Part shown: in pieces, positions 21,501 to 33,233 of the stretch
How the letters are laid out: every line of letters starts with the position of its first letter
Position numbering within the stretch: position 1 is the stretch's first letter
Assembly (NCBI GenBank): GCA_951799425.1
Contig: OX637406.1
Location: 31,366,390-31,430,389 of the forward strand
DNA from: Ilex aquifolium
Taxonomy: Eukaryota > Streptophyta > Magnoliopsida > Aquifoliales > Aquifoliaceae
DNA: 64,000 nucleotides
Direction: 5' to 3'
Position numbers and translations under genes: made by a program
The notes under the pieces: generated by a model
What the model was told of the DNA's origin: nothing
Seen by the model: only the letters and a program-made list of their open reading frames with translations
Databases searched by the model: none

Positions 21501-21953
21501 TATCGAACTACACCAAGAAGTCCTACGGGTGAGACCCGTTTTTCTCTAACCTATGGGACAGAGGCAGTGATACCCGTTGAAATCGGGGTACACTCCCTTA
21601 GGGTCCATCATCATGACCCTACCAGTAATGAAGAGGACCTCCGCATCAACCTCGACTTGGTGGAGGAGGAAAGGGAGATAGCCATGCTCAGAAACGCAGA
21701 GTACAAGCGTCGCATGACCAAGTACTACAACTCGAGGGTGAAGCCTCGGTCCTTCTTACCCGGGGACCTTGTCCTAAAAAAAGTCATCCTATCTACCAAA
21801 GACTCCCGAGAAGGAAAGCTAGGACCCAACTAGGAAGGACCCTACACGGTCACGGACGTAGTAAGGCCAGGTACCTATAGAATCCGAAATTTCGAAGGAA
21901 GGGTCCTGGCCCATCCATGGAATGCGGAACACCTAAAGAAATATTATCAGTAG
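18526..21953 (+). pseudogene. T2 RT-RH-aRH-INT (second part of gag-pol)
   Basis: Continues T2's frame after T1. Order: reverse transcriptase (NGKWRLCVDFTELNKACPKD, YVDDMLVKS near 19175); RNase H (YVSRAYRGAEVRYTELEKLA, VTDQPLKRIL); a Pro-rich linker with GGCGCCGCCCAC strings (about 20110-20230); archaeal-type RNase H (LYVDGSSTNEGGGAG, NNQAEYEAL, YSDSQLVVN, MADALAK); integrase zinc site (IHEGICRNHSGG, CDKCQRF) and core (GIDILGPLPM, IVSDNAKQF, NGQAEVTVR). All active residues are visible. The only stop is TAG at 21831-21833, replacing a Trp codon (LGPN*EGPY). The protein should end HLKKYYQ with TAG at 21951. By chance the frame is also open upstream into T1's LTR, with an ATG at 18405. Confidence 0.93.
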
Positions 21954-22180
21954 CTGGGGGCAGTGAGTAATGAGTTGGTGACCACCATCTAGGATATTTT
22001 ACCTTGTTTGTTGATTTTTTGTGTTAGTCAATTTCCTTCAAGCATTTACTTTGAACAATGAAATAAAATTCTCCATGTTTTCTCAAAAAAGGAGTTGTAT
22101 TCCATTCAAATCCATGAACTTCTTACAAAAGGTGACACATATCCTGCCAACAGAACAAAAAAGGCAAAGGCACCACACTC

Positions 22181-24687
22181 CTACCGGCTCTCACTGCCTC
22201 CACTCACGTAATCTTCATCATCACTATTGAGGGCCTCATGAGGGTGAAAGATAGTGAAATCATTATAAGGATATGCTACTGTGGCTTTCCTCCTAAGCTC
22301 CTCGTAGCCGTCAATGAAGGCACCAGCCTTGCCTCTCTCAGCGGCATCTCTCTGAGCCTCTGCCTGGGTAGCCCTCTCAAGTGCTACACGGAGGTCGGCC
22401 TCAAGTTGAGCAGTCCTCGCATTATGCGCCTGCCTCAACTCCTCAGCGGCATCCTCTCGTGCCTGCCGCTCGAGCCTCAGCTGCTTCGCGACATCCTCTT
22501 GTGCCTGCCGCTCAATCCCAAGCTGCACCTCAGCAGCTTCACGTGCCTGCCTCTCCTTCACTTGGCCACTGATAGCCTCCTCAATCTTCAGGGTGTTGGC
22601 AAATAAACAAGGCAAGGCAGCTGCCACCTGCAAATGCTCAAAGGAAGAAGTCAGAGATTAAGTCAAAAAATATACAGAGAAAGTCAAGATATGAAGAAGG
22701 GGTATGGGACGTACCAATGCGAAGCCCTCTACAGTAGCGTTGACTACACCAGCTGGACCTCGCGAAGCGACCTCCTGAGCATCTGAGTAACTCACAAAGT
22801 CACAGAACCTCTCTCTGGCCAGCGCTACGTCCCGCAGCATGGACGCCGGGGCACCACCCGAAGCAGGGCGACTCGGCAAGCCCTCAGTCCTGGCCGAAGA
22901 TGGTGCTGGAACCTCGGCCCCGGCACTAGAGCTACTCCTCGGGGGTGAGAAGCCATCAAGAGGAGAAGGAGGAGCATCGTCAGCCTCGGCCTCCAGAGGA
23001 CCAACCTGTCCAATAGACCCCGGCCGAGGAGAGCAGGGGGCATTAGTCCTCGCTCTCTTAGAAGGAGGAGCAGGAGGAGGTACCACCCTAGAAGAAGTAA
23101 CTTCCACTACTAGGGACCTATCAATGGATGAACCTGCATACACGGTATAAGATAAAAGTCTACAACATCATGTTTTAACAAGGGAAGTCACGTACCTCTT
23201 TTCCCCGGCTTGGAAGGAGCTGTAGAAACACCAGCCGCCGACATGATCTCCGAAAAATCTGTCGTTGGATTGCCACGAAACGTCTCGAGCAATCTCTCTT
23301 GTTTCGGGGATAAGATCGGCGGAGTTGTAAAAAGACAGTGCACCATATAAGAAGAATATACGCGGCAAGCGAGACAAAAGTTAAAGGTAAAAACTCTCAT
23401 CTTGTCTGGTCTTAGGGACTGTATCCCATCGGGTAGGAACCTTGCCGCGATCGGACTCAGAAGCCCACTCGCCTCCAGCAAAGAAGAACCTCCTCTTCCA
23501 CTTGTGGTGGTTGGATATAAGCCCGGTGATACACTTCCCCGATCTTGGAGCAAAGCGGTACCACCCCCGGTGGGACGCAGAATTCTCATGAAGGACATAT
23601 ACAGACAAAAATTCCTCGAACGGAGGGGGGACAGAGTCAGGATGCACCAACCGCCACAAGGCAAAGAATGCACACAACCCCCTCCAACCGTTGGGAGACA
23701 GTCTCCCCGGAAGCAGCAACAAATGCTCAAGAACCCGACAAATTGGCCCCGGGATAGGAAACCGTAAACCCGCCTCCAGCATGCCCTCGTAAACAACTAT
23801 CTCGCCCAGGGAGTCGCAGCACGCAGACTCATCGGCCTCGGCACAACGACAAGTCACACAAGGCGGGATGCGGTATGAAAACTCTATGGCAGCTATATCA
23901 TCCCCACGATTATACAAGCTGAGTATAGAAGCTACCTTGGAAGCCTGGTCTGTCTCAGCGCCCGGACCTCTGTCTGAGTCCTCAGCAGCCTCCCTCTCGA
24001 CTGGATAAACACCCATGAAAGCAAGTTCAAGCCATTGCTAAAGAAGTTAACTGTATGAACAGGAGAGGGAAAAGAATGATGGAAAAGTATACCTCGAGAG
24101 CTCGTGTTGTCCAGATCACCGAGTGGCCGCTTCCCGGCACTACGAAGAAGGGACTGAGCCCCACCTGAGACACCGCCTAGAGCAACATGGGTGCCGCCTG
24201 GACCGCCCCCTGTCTCATCTGTGGATCCCCTTGGCACTTTTAAAGACCCTCTTTGCTGCTCTCCAACACCTTGGGTCACTCCAGCTGCACCGAAAGGATT
24301 AGTCGAAGGCTTTTTTCTTGTACCCAAAGGACCACTAGTAGTGCCAAATGGTTTCTCCCTAGCTGCCAAGGCCACCCCAAAACCACGACGAGGAGGTGCA
24401 CCCAGAAAACCGGAGCCCGAAGAGCGAGCACCCAAGGGGGCGTCGGCCTGGGCCTGGACGCTGTCCATGGGGGCGACCGCCTTGCCTCCTTCGCCGAGCA
24501 CACTGTCAAACTTGCCTCCCTCGCCCTGGGCCTCGCCCACCTCGCCTCCACCAACTTGGGCGCTGCCCACTTTGTCTCCTTCACCATGGGCGCCGCCCAC
24601 TTTGACTCCCTGGGCGTCGCCCGTAGCACCAAGGCCACAAGCCCTCTTTTGCTTCACCACCAATGCCTTGGAGCTCCTAGTTTCCAT
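22181..24687 (-). CDS. T2 antisense gene: Transposase_28-like domain plus coiled coil, intron-containing
   Basis: It runs against T2 pol. The start is ATGGAAACTAGG (24687). Exon 1, to about 24090, codes Gly/Gly-Glu repeats (VGGAHGEGDKVGSAQ type). After an intron the domain lies at about 24016-23400: SYRIPPCVTCRCAEADESAC, VVYEGMLEAGLRFP, SPNGWRGLCAFFALWRLVH, WYRFAPRSGK, FFFAGGEWASES. Further exons at about 23380-23200 (ILSPKQERLLETFRGNPTTD), 23143-22720 (Pro/Ser-rich) and 22633-22181 code a coiled coil of ERQAREDAAEELRQ units, then AFIDGYEELRRKATVAYP and an acidic end GGSESR. The closing motif matches T1 and T4. Exon borders are estimated and I saw no stop inside the domain. Biochemical role unknown. 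Confidence 0.7.
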
Positions 24688-24690
24688 GAG

Positions 24691-25003
24691 GATTGAAAAG
24701 AAAGCCTAAGGGAAAAATGATGGAGTATGAGTGAATATTAGCCTTGAAGGCCCTTTAAATAGAAGAAGCCAAGCTTCTTGAAGAAGTCTTTGAGGATTGA
24801 AAAGAAAGCCTAAGGGAAAAATGGTGGAGTATGAGTGGATAGTAGCCTTGAAGGCCCTTTAAATAGAAGAAGCCAAGCTTCTTGAAGAAGTCTTTGAGGA
24901 TTGAAAAGAAAGCCTAAGGGAAAAATGGTGGAGTATGAGTGAATAGTAGCCTTGAAGGCCCTTTAAATAGAAGAAGCCAAGCTTCTTGAAGAAGTCTTGA
25001 CAA
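24691..25003 (-). repeat. 104 bp tandem repeat, 3 copies, carrying the antisense-gene promoter region (T2)
   Basis: Units start at 24691, 24795 and 24899 and are nearly identical. Each holds, on the minus strand, CTTCTATTTAAAGGGCC, a TATA-like box (about 24754-24761, 24858-24865 and 24962-24969). The unit closest to the gene also contains the bases directly upstream of the ATG at 24687, so core promoter and leader were copied together. Tandem repeats in the 3' region are known for Tat elements; duplication of a promoter-like unit is what stands out here. Confidence 0.9.
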
Positions 25004-25304
25004 AGCTTCTAAGGGAAGCTTGGAAGGCAAAGCTTATTGAAGAAGCTTGGAGACTTAGCTTCTTGAGGAAGCTTGGAAGAACACCTTTGTCAAAGAAAGC
25101 CTCAAGAAATGAAGAAGCATGAGCAGTGACCTCCATTTATAAACAAAGAAGCTGTAAAAAAAAAAAAAAAAATTTCCGACACCGATAAGTCCGTCGGCTC
25201 CCGAAGACGAAGGAGTTCCGTAGGGAGCGGGGAAAGGCCTACCCGAGCAAAGCCAGAGTACATGCCCACAACCTTTTCCTCTCATAGAAGTCAGAAGCTT
25301 GGAG

Positions 25305-25317
25305 CATGGGGGGCAAA
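25305..25317 (+). other. Polypurine tract of T2
   Basis: CATGGGGGGCAAA, directly before the 3' LTR start TGACGAATCCG. Confidence 0.9.
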
Positions 25318-26362
25318 TGACGAATCCGAAATTGACTGGGCCGAGCCCAATTTAAGCGGACCAAGAAAGCCCAAAGAAAATCCCGGTGACCAAAAGTACG
25401 GCTGCAAATGGATACGGAGCACAAAATCCAAGCCCATGGACCAAGGGGTGACCACCCATGAGAGAGGCACCTTGGCCACGCCCAAGGGGGCACCACCTAG
25501 AGGTTGGCCACGCCCAAGGGGGCGCCTAGGAGGCTGGCCACGCCTAAGTGGGCGCCGCCCATGGGGCCGCCTGCCCAGTCTTGGCCTCCTCCTCCTTCCT
25601 GCCTTGGTCTCCTCACTCCATGAAGGCCTCCTCCGATTCAAGCTTAGTCCATCTCAGGACCTCCTCGGATTCAAGCTTAGTCCATCTCAGGACCTCCTCC
25701 AATTCAAGCTTAGTCCATCTCAAGACCTCCTCCAAATCAAGCTTAGTCCATCTCAGGACCTCCTCCGATTCAAGCTTAGTCCATCTCAGGACCTCCTCCG
25801 ATTCAAGCTTAGTCCATCTCAAGACCACCTCCGACGGAATAGGGGCACGAGAGAGAAAATATCGGGATACGCACCGGAGATCTAGTTCTACCATAACTGT
25901 ACCTACCAAAGTGGTAGAATCCTACCATAACTACACTTACCAAAATAGTGGTGACCGCCTCAACTCACCGCCTTAGTGAACCTATATAATGTAAGCTCTC
26001 TCCACTTGGAGAGGCATCTGGTAATCTACACACACCACACCTCCTTGAGACCTCTACACCAAGTCTCTCTCCCTCTCTCCACCGAGAGCTTTGCCTCTCT
26101 ACACCAAGTCTCTCTCTCCCTCAATACACTGTAACTCTCCGGAGTACCATTATTCATCAATAAAAAACACCAGGCCACCGCTGCCGTTCCCGAAAGTGGA
26201 CGTAGGTCATCCGAGACCGAACCACTATAAATCCCTGTGTTAATTCTCTGTTTATGGTTTTGATTCATTGATTGCCGTTGATTGCTCATTAATTACTCGT
26301 TAATTGCATCATTATTCATACTTGACTGTTGATCTTGCCAAAGACGATTTTGTGCATCATCA
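25318..26362 (+). repeat. 3' LTR of T2
   Basis: 1045 bp from TGACGAATCCG to GTGCATCATCA, followed by GTGTT (26363-26367). It has six minisatellite units (25635-25832) against five in the 5' LTR. The hairpin block lies at 26196-26225. It differs from the 5' LTR at scattered single bases, a few percent by eye. Confidence 0.94.
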
Positions 26363-26680
26363 GTGTTTACCTTTGAAAAATTTAAAACCAAATATATGCC
26401 AACCATTCACCTTCATACTTAGAAGTCTTATTAGTTTGAACTATTAATGATCTTAAATGACTCTAAGTGTTTGTGATAGGTGAACACATGACTAAATATT
26501 AGTTAAACCCCAACCCCTTAATAGATGCTGAAGGCCAGTTGTGTGAAAAGAGCCCAATGTGGCTAATCATTAAAAGGTGACACATAAATAAATAACTAAT
26601 AACAATTGCACTTGAATTGTTTAGAGCACTTATGCTTAAAAGACATTGCTCATTTGTATAGCTCAACAACTAATGCTAAT
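26363..26680. other. Unassigned sequence between T2 and T4
   Basis: It holds the right GTGTT of T2 and the left CTAAT of T4 (26676-26680). A/T-rich, with no gene and no repeat that I recognise. It is continuous with 36961 onward once T4 is removed, so it is part of the sequence that later becomes the LTR of element F. Confidence 0.6.
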
Positions 26681-27267
26681 TGATGGACCATGCCCAATTC
26701 ATGTTGGAAGCCCAATCTTAATTAAGAACCCAAGCTTATGAAGATCAGCAAGTCAAGCCCAATGTGGTCCAAACCTGATCAAGCTCATCAGGTTCAGGGA
26801 GTTATGTCACCAAGGGAGCATCCAGGAGCCACATCCTCGCCGACTTGGAAAGAGTCAACCCTCACATCATCTTTTGACCGAATCTCATGGAGAGCACCAC
26901 AATTTCCTCGCCCGTTGAGAAGAAGTCGTCAGCTCCACCACAATAGCTATTTAGTTGCTATTAAGTCGCCACAATCTGTTAGGGGGCGACTATAAATTGT
27001 AAGCCCCACCAACAATTGGGGGGAACATCACACTCAGTCGAGCACAACTCTCTCCTATCTCTCTAAGCTTGTAACTCTCTGCTCTCCCTACTCACTAGAA
27101 GTAATAAAGTACCCGGCGAACCTAGTCATTCAAAGTGGACGTAGGTCACGTTGACTGAACCACTATAATCCTTGTGTTGCTCTTGTCTCCATCTTTTACT
27201 TCTTAATTACAGCATTTATTACTGTTCATCTGACAGGTGGTGTACAAACCCAATTTGTGCATCATAA
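26681..27267 (+). repeat. T4 5' LTR
   Basis: From TGATGGACCATGCCC to GTGCATCATAA, where the last bases differ from the expected ATCATCA by one change. TATAAATT box near 26991; hairpin block at 27135-27163. The primer site TGGCACCGTCTGTGGG follows at 27271-27286. Confidence 0.92.
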
Positions 27268-27327
27268 GTTTGGCACCGTCTGTGGGCATTACAAAATTCT
27301 CACCTAAACACTTTCTTTGCTGAACCA

Positions 27328-30300
27328 ATGGCGATCACCACCAGATCCATGAATCAGCCTGAAGACAATCCAGCACGAGAGGAGGAGGTTGTTCCTCCAC
27401 CAACCAATCTTGTCCCAAATACGCAGCAAAAGTTGGAGACCATGCAACAGCTTGTGGCCCAAAACCAGCAGATCCTCCAACTCATGCTCGCCGGACAAGG
27501 AGGAGCATAGCTTGGACCTCAAGTCATAGGAGCTCCACGCTCTGGGCATTAAGGAGTTCCCCACCAAGGCGCTCCCCATCTGGGCGCCCACTTTGGAGTC
27601 CCCTTGGGCGCCCCACACAGAGGGGACCACCAGGAGGGACCTCCACCTCCTCCTCCAGCTCCTGCTTCCCATGGTGGAGACCCTCATTTCTAGGAGGATG
27701 AGGGTGAAAACCAAAACATGGAGCACGAGAGCCACTTCTACGATAATTCCAGAGGAGCTCCCAATCATTGGGACGAAAAAATTAAGGAGGTGCAAAATCA
27801 ACTGGGTGATGTCTTCAACGCCATGAAAGCGCAAGGACCTGAGACAGTAGACTACCTCGTAAGGCGAACTGACATGCCTTTCAAACCTGATGTGGCGAAC
27901 TACCCACTTCCTAAAAAATTCAAGATGCCATCCGTCGAAACTTTTAACGGTACAAAAGATCCACTGGACCACCTCGAAAACTTACAAGACCCTAATGCAG
28001 CTGCACAACGTCCCCGACGAAATCATGTGTAGAGCGTTGTCAACCAACTTAAAGGGATCCGCTCGACAATGGTTTGCTAAGCTCTCCCCACCCTCCATTG
28101 GCTCATTTGCTGAGCTAAGCAGGTCTTTCGTGTCGCACTTTATTGGAGGACACCGCCACCAGAAGCCTGCCACCCACCTGCTCAGCATAAAGCAGGACCG
28201 AGATGAGAGCCTAAGGAGCTACCTCGCTCATTTTAACGAGAAGGTCCTTTAGGTTGAGGAGCCCGATGATAAGGTCAGTATGACTGCCTTCCTAGGAGGC
28301 CTCCGGTCATCAAGCTTCCTCTTCTCAGTGATGAAGTGTCCACTGAAGAGCATGCCAGAACTGCTAGCGAAGGCCCGAAAATACATGAATGCTGAGGACA
28401 TTACAAGGGCCAAATGAGGTGAGTCCTCCAGAACTGGGGAGAAAAGAAAGGAAAGAGACAGGGATGACAAGAAGGAGAATAGCAACAAACGCAGTAGGAT
28501 AGAGAGGGTACCTGCCAAAGACCGGCTCGGTCCTGCTCCCTAGAGAGATCGACTAGCCTTCACTCCCCTCAATGCCGCTGTCGGGTATATCCTATTACAA
28601 ATCCAGGATGACCCCACAATAAAGTGGCCAGGAGAATGAAGTCTCCCTCAAACCGCAGGAACCCGAACAAATATTGTCGTTTCCATCGCGACCACGGCCA
28701 CGACACCAATGATTGCTATGACCTCAAGAGACAAATTGAGGAGCTCATACAACGTTGTCACCTTCGCCAATATGTTGCTGGTAGGGGTCAGGCGCCGCCA
28801 CCACCTCTTAATCAGGAGGACCAACAACCCATCGGAGAAATTCACACCATCTTTGGAGGGCTTACAGGAGGAGGAGAATCCCTCTCCGCCATGAAAGCCC
28901 ACGCCAAAAAAGTGAGGCACATCGACGATTTGCGCCCATCCAAGGCGCCCAAGCACGAAAACAGCGAGGTCATATCCTTCTTAGACAAAGACTTAGAAGG
29001 AATCCAACACCCCCATGACGACCCTCTTGTGTTCACCATGACCGTTGCCAACTTTTAGGTGCGAAGAATTCTCGTGGATAGCGGCAGCTTTGAGATATCT
29101 TGTTCGCAGAGGCTTATGACAAGCTCAACTTGGGCAGAGAAAGATTACAGCCTATCATGTCGCCCCTCATTGGGTTCTTAGGGGAGAAGGTGTATCCCCT
29201 AGGGTCCATCACCTTTCCAGTCACTACCGGAGCAGCACCCCGAAGCTCCACAGTCATGGTCAACTTCCTGGTGATAGACTGTCCTTCGGCCTACAACATA
29301 ATCCTAGGGCGACCTGCTCTCAACACCCTAAGAGCTGTGCCCTCCACCTATCATCTCATTCTTCGCTTTCCATCCCCAAATGGAATCGGAGAGGCCCGAG
29401 GAGACCAGGTAGTTGCAAGAGAGTACTACGTCTCCTCCATGAAGACCAGAAAGTCACAAGAGGCCCTGCAAGTGGAGGTCCTCGACCCAAGGGATGATGC
29501 CACCCTAGAAAGAGGAGAACCAGTCGAGGAGCTCACCCCAGTGGTCTTAGATGAGGAGCACCCAGACAGAAGAGTGTACATTGGCTCTTCCCTTTTTGAA
29601 GATTTAGTCCGCCAGCTTATAGATTTTTTGAGGCTCAACATGGATGTTTTTACATGGTCGCATGCAGACCTTGAGGGCATCGACCTGGAGGTTACCACAC
29701 ACCACCTCAATGTCGATCCCCACCATAAGCCTGTCTGCCAGAAGCTAAGGGGCGCCTCCACTGAAAGGGCCCAAGCGATGGACAAGGAGGTTGGAAAACT
29801 GATAGAAAATGGGGCAGTCAGAGAAGTAGCATATCCTGAGTGGCTCTCAAATGTGGTCATGGCGACCAAAACCAATGGGAAGTGGCGCCTCTGCGTTGAC
29901 TTTACTGAGCTCAACGAGGCATGCTCAAAAGATAGCTACCCACTTCCACGAATTGACCTCCTCATCGACGCCACCTTAGGACACAAATTACTCACTTTCC
30001 TGGACGCTTATTCTGGATATAACCAGATCAGCATGCACCCCCCAGATCAGGAGAAGACATTGTTTATCACTACAAAGGGGACCTACTGCTATAGGGTCAT
30101 GCCCTTCGGGCTAAAGAACGCAGGAGCAACCTATCAATAGCTGGTGAACAAGATATTCTAGTATCAGATCGGGCGAACAATGGAGGTTTACATGGACGAC
30201 ATGTTAGTGAAAAGTCTCACCACCGCAGACCACATTGACCACCTCCAAGAAACTTTCAATGTTCTCAAGTCATACCGCATGAAGCTGAATCCTGAAAAGT

Positions 30301-33010
30301 GCACCTTTGGCATAGGGTCAGGAAAGTTCTTAGGCTTTATGATCAACCAGAGGGGAATTGAGGCGAACCCCGACAAGATCAAGACCATCCTCGATATGAA
30401 GTCACCCTCCTCAACCAAGGAGCTCCAACGCCTCAATGGGAGAATTGCAACACTTAATTGGTTTGTTTCCAAGTCTGCAGAACAATGTCTGCTTTTCTTC
30501 AAGATTCTCCGAAAAGCCTTCGAGTGGGGACTTGAGGCAGAAGAAGCCTTCCAAAAGCTCAAAGCCTACTTGGCTACACCTCCTCTCCTTTCACATACTA
30601 CACCGGGTGAAACCTTGTATCTGTACCTCTCTGCTTCCCCATCGGCAGTAAGCTCCATCCTCGTCAGGAACAATGATGGAGTGTAAAAGCCAATCTATTA
30701 TGTGAGTAGAGCATACCGAGGAGCAGAAATTAGATATTCAGGACTAGAAAAACTAGTGCTCGACCTCATCTCAACAGCAAGGCGCCTACGATATTATTTC
30801 TAGAGTCACAACATTGTTGTCATCACAGACCAACCTCTAAATAGAGTCTTGGAAAAGCCAGATGTATCTGGGAGACTCCTTAAGTGGGCAGTGGAATTGG
30901 GCGAGTTCGATATCCAGTACCAGCCAAGGGTGGCCATCAAAGATCAAGCCTTGGCAGATTTTATTGCTGAACTTACACCAGTAGAAGAGATGAATGAGTC
31001 TTCCACACTTCAGACATCAAGCCCGGACACGCAAGGCAAACAAACACCCGACGAGGACACCCAGATGCCCGATGAGAGCACCCAGGCCAAACTCCCAGGC
31101 GTCCAAACCAGGCGCCCAGGCCAGCCCAAGATCCCAGGTGCCCAGACACCTCCTGGCGCCCAGGCTAGGCGCCCAGGCTCCCGTAGTTCTCTCTGAGCTC
31201 TCCTCTCCGCCACTCTTGAAGCTCTATGTGGACTGTTCCTCAACCAGTGAAGGAGGTAGAGCAGGCCTAATCCTGATCAGTCCTGATGGCACTCCCATTA
31301 AGTATGCTGTGAAGCTCCACTTCATCGCCTCCAATGATGAGGCAGAATATGAGGCCCTCATCTCTAGCCTAAGGATGACAATAGAAATAGAAGCCCAACA
31401 CCTCATCTCCTATAGTGACTCACAGCTAATAGTCAACCACGTGAAGGGCGAGTTCGAAGCAAAAAGAACAAGAATGCAGGAGTACCTGGCCATGGTGAAA
31501 GCCTTGATCACGAAGTTCCAAAACTTCCAAATCAGCCACATCTCGAGGGAGGAGAACATGGCTGCGGATGCACTAGCCAGGCTCGCCTCATCCTCAGAAG
31601 CCCCACCAGGACCAGGATTCATTGGTAACTAGTTCGAACCAAGCAAGTTAGACGTGGAAGTTACAAGTGTCAATTGTGCATCTGCCGAATCAAACTGGAT
31701 GACCCCAATAAGGGCATACCTCCAGAAGGGCGTGTTTCCAGATGACCCCCTCGAGGCCAGGAAGCTCAGGATAAGAGCCTCCAAGTTTACCATCTTACAA
31801 GACACCCTGTACAAAAAAGGCTACTGCTTGCCATTACTGCGATGCCTTTCGCCCGAAGAAGCTGACTATGCCCTGCGGGAGATCCATGAAGGGGTTTGTG
31901 GAAATCACTCTGGAGGACGCTCCCTCGCCCACAAGACACTCAGACAAGGCTACTTCCGGCCTAGCATGAAGAGAGACGCCCAAGAGTTCGCCAAAAAGTG
32001 TGACAAGTGTCAGCGCTTTGCCACTGTGCCTAGATAGCCGCTAGAAGAACTCACGGTCATCACAAGTCCATGGCCCTTCTCCAAATGGGGCATCGACATC
32101 CTAGACCCCCTACCTCTCAGTAGAAGATAGTGCAAGTTTGTGGTGGTAGCGGTCGACTACTTCACCAAGTGGGCAGAGGCCGAACCCTTAGCAAAGAAAA
32201 CAGATGCGAAAGTCAAAGATTTTATCTGGAAAAATCTGGTCTGCCGCTTTGGGATACCCCATGCCATTGTCAGCGACAACGCCAAACAGTTTGAGAACAA
32301 GCTCCTGAACTCTTTCTGCTTCGACCTTCAAATAAAGAAGCCTCATTCCAGCCCAGCGCACTCGTAGGCAAACGGACAAGCAGAAGTCATGGTGAGAACG
32401 GTGTTACGTAACCTAAAGACAAGGCTCGAAAGAGCGAAAGGGTCTTTGGTTCAGCGAACTCCCTGGCATATTATGGGGTTATCGAACCACGCCAAGAGCT
32501 TCAATTGGAGAAACACCTTTTTCCTTCGCCTTCAGGATCGAGATAGTCATCCCTATGGAGATAGGGGTGCATTCACTAAGGGTCCAACACTACAACCCCA
32601 TCATCAACGAGGAAGGACTCCGCATCAACCTCGACTTGGTAGATGAGGCAAGAGAGATGGCTGTGGTCCGCAACGCGGAGTACAAGCGCCGCATGGCGAG
32701 GTACTACAACTCGAGGGTGAAGCCTCGTTCCTTCCAACCAGGAGACTTGGTCCTCAAGAAAGTGATCCTCGCCACAAAGGATTCGCGAGAAAGAAAGTTG
32801 GGACCAAACTGGGAAGGACCATACCTTATAATAGAAGTGGTGAGGCCAGACACCTACAGGATCCAGAATTCTGAGGGGAAGGTCTTACCCCATCCATGGA
32901 ACGCTGAGCACCTGAGGAGGTACTACCAAATAAACCTTAAGAGAGTAGAAGTAGTAAAGTTGGGGACTTGGCTTCAATTTTTTTGTACATTTTTTGGGGT
33001 TATAACCTAG
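27328..33010 (+). pseudogene. T4 gag-pol, heavily decayed
   Basis: Starts ATGGCGATCACCACC. All parts are recognisable in order: gag core (LKGSARQWFAKL, about 28050); zinc knuckle YCRFHRDHGHDTNDC (about 28670-28720); protease site reduced to VDSGSF with a small deletion near 29090, so the catalytic loop is damaged; RT with FTELNEACSKDSYPLPRIDL and YMDDMLVKS (30188-30214), against YVDD in T1 and T2; RNase H; a Pro/Gln linker (31000-31190); aRH (LYVDCSSTSEGGRAGLI, with the Gly of VDGS changed to Cys); integrase (GIDILDPLPL, IVSDNAKQF, NGQAEVMVR). Stops include 27508, 28251, 28541, 29056, 30138, 30160, 30684, 30802, 31630, 32035, 32128 and 32366, most of them TAG where T1 or T2 has CAG. Frameshifts lie near 27980, 29095, 31190 and 32440-32560. 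No function is possible. Confidence 0.92.
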
Positions 33011-33233
33011 TGTTGCTTGACATAAGCAGTGAATGAATAAAATTTTCTACATTTTACTCCAAATTTTTTTTTTCAATTTTGTATTCAATATTGCTTGACA
33101 AAAAAAAAAAAGACCTCTGCATTTTTGTATTCAATTCCAAAGGAGCATTAGTGGCAAAAAACCACTTTTACAAAAGTGAGGCTACATACTACCTTTCTAA
33201 AAAAAAAAAAAAGATCAAAAGTCCCCCAACACT

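Larger units (their letters stand above)
4059..26362 (+). mobile_element. T2: Ty3/gypsy Tat-lineage retrotransposon, full length but interrupted
   Basis: The element has two LTRs (4059-5631 and 25318-26362), a primer site, gag-pol on the plus strand, an antisense gene, a polypurine tract, and a perfect 5 bp duplication GTGTT at 4054-4058 and 26363-26367. T1 (7958-18520) sits between protease and reverse transcriptase, and S1 (4866-5421) in the 5' LTR. Without these and their duplications T2 is about 11.2 kb. The second, archaeal-type RNase H between RNase H and integrase, plus the antisense 3' gene, places it in the Tat lineage (Retand-like). Gag-pol has four stops and two frameshifts, so it is not autonomous. 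Confidence 0.93.

Noticed and set aside
18526..21953. Endogenous pararetrovirus (Caulimoviridae) as source of the RT
   Set aside because: Integrase, LTRs, TSD and a second archaeal-type RNase H are present, which fits Ty3/gypsy Tat and not caulimoviruses.
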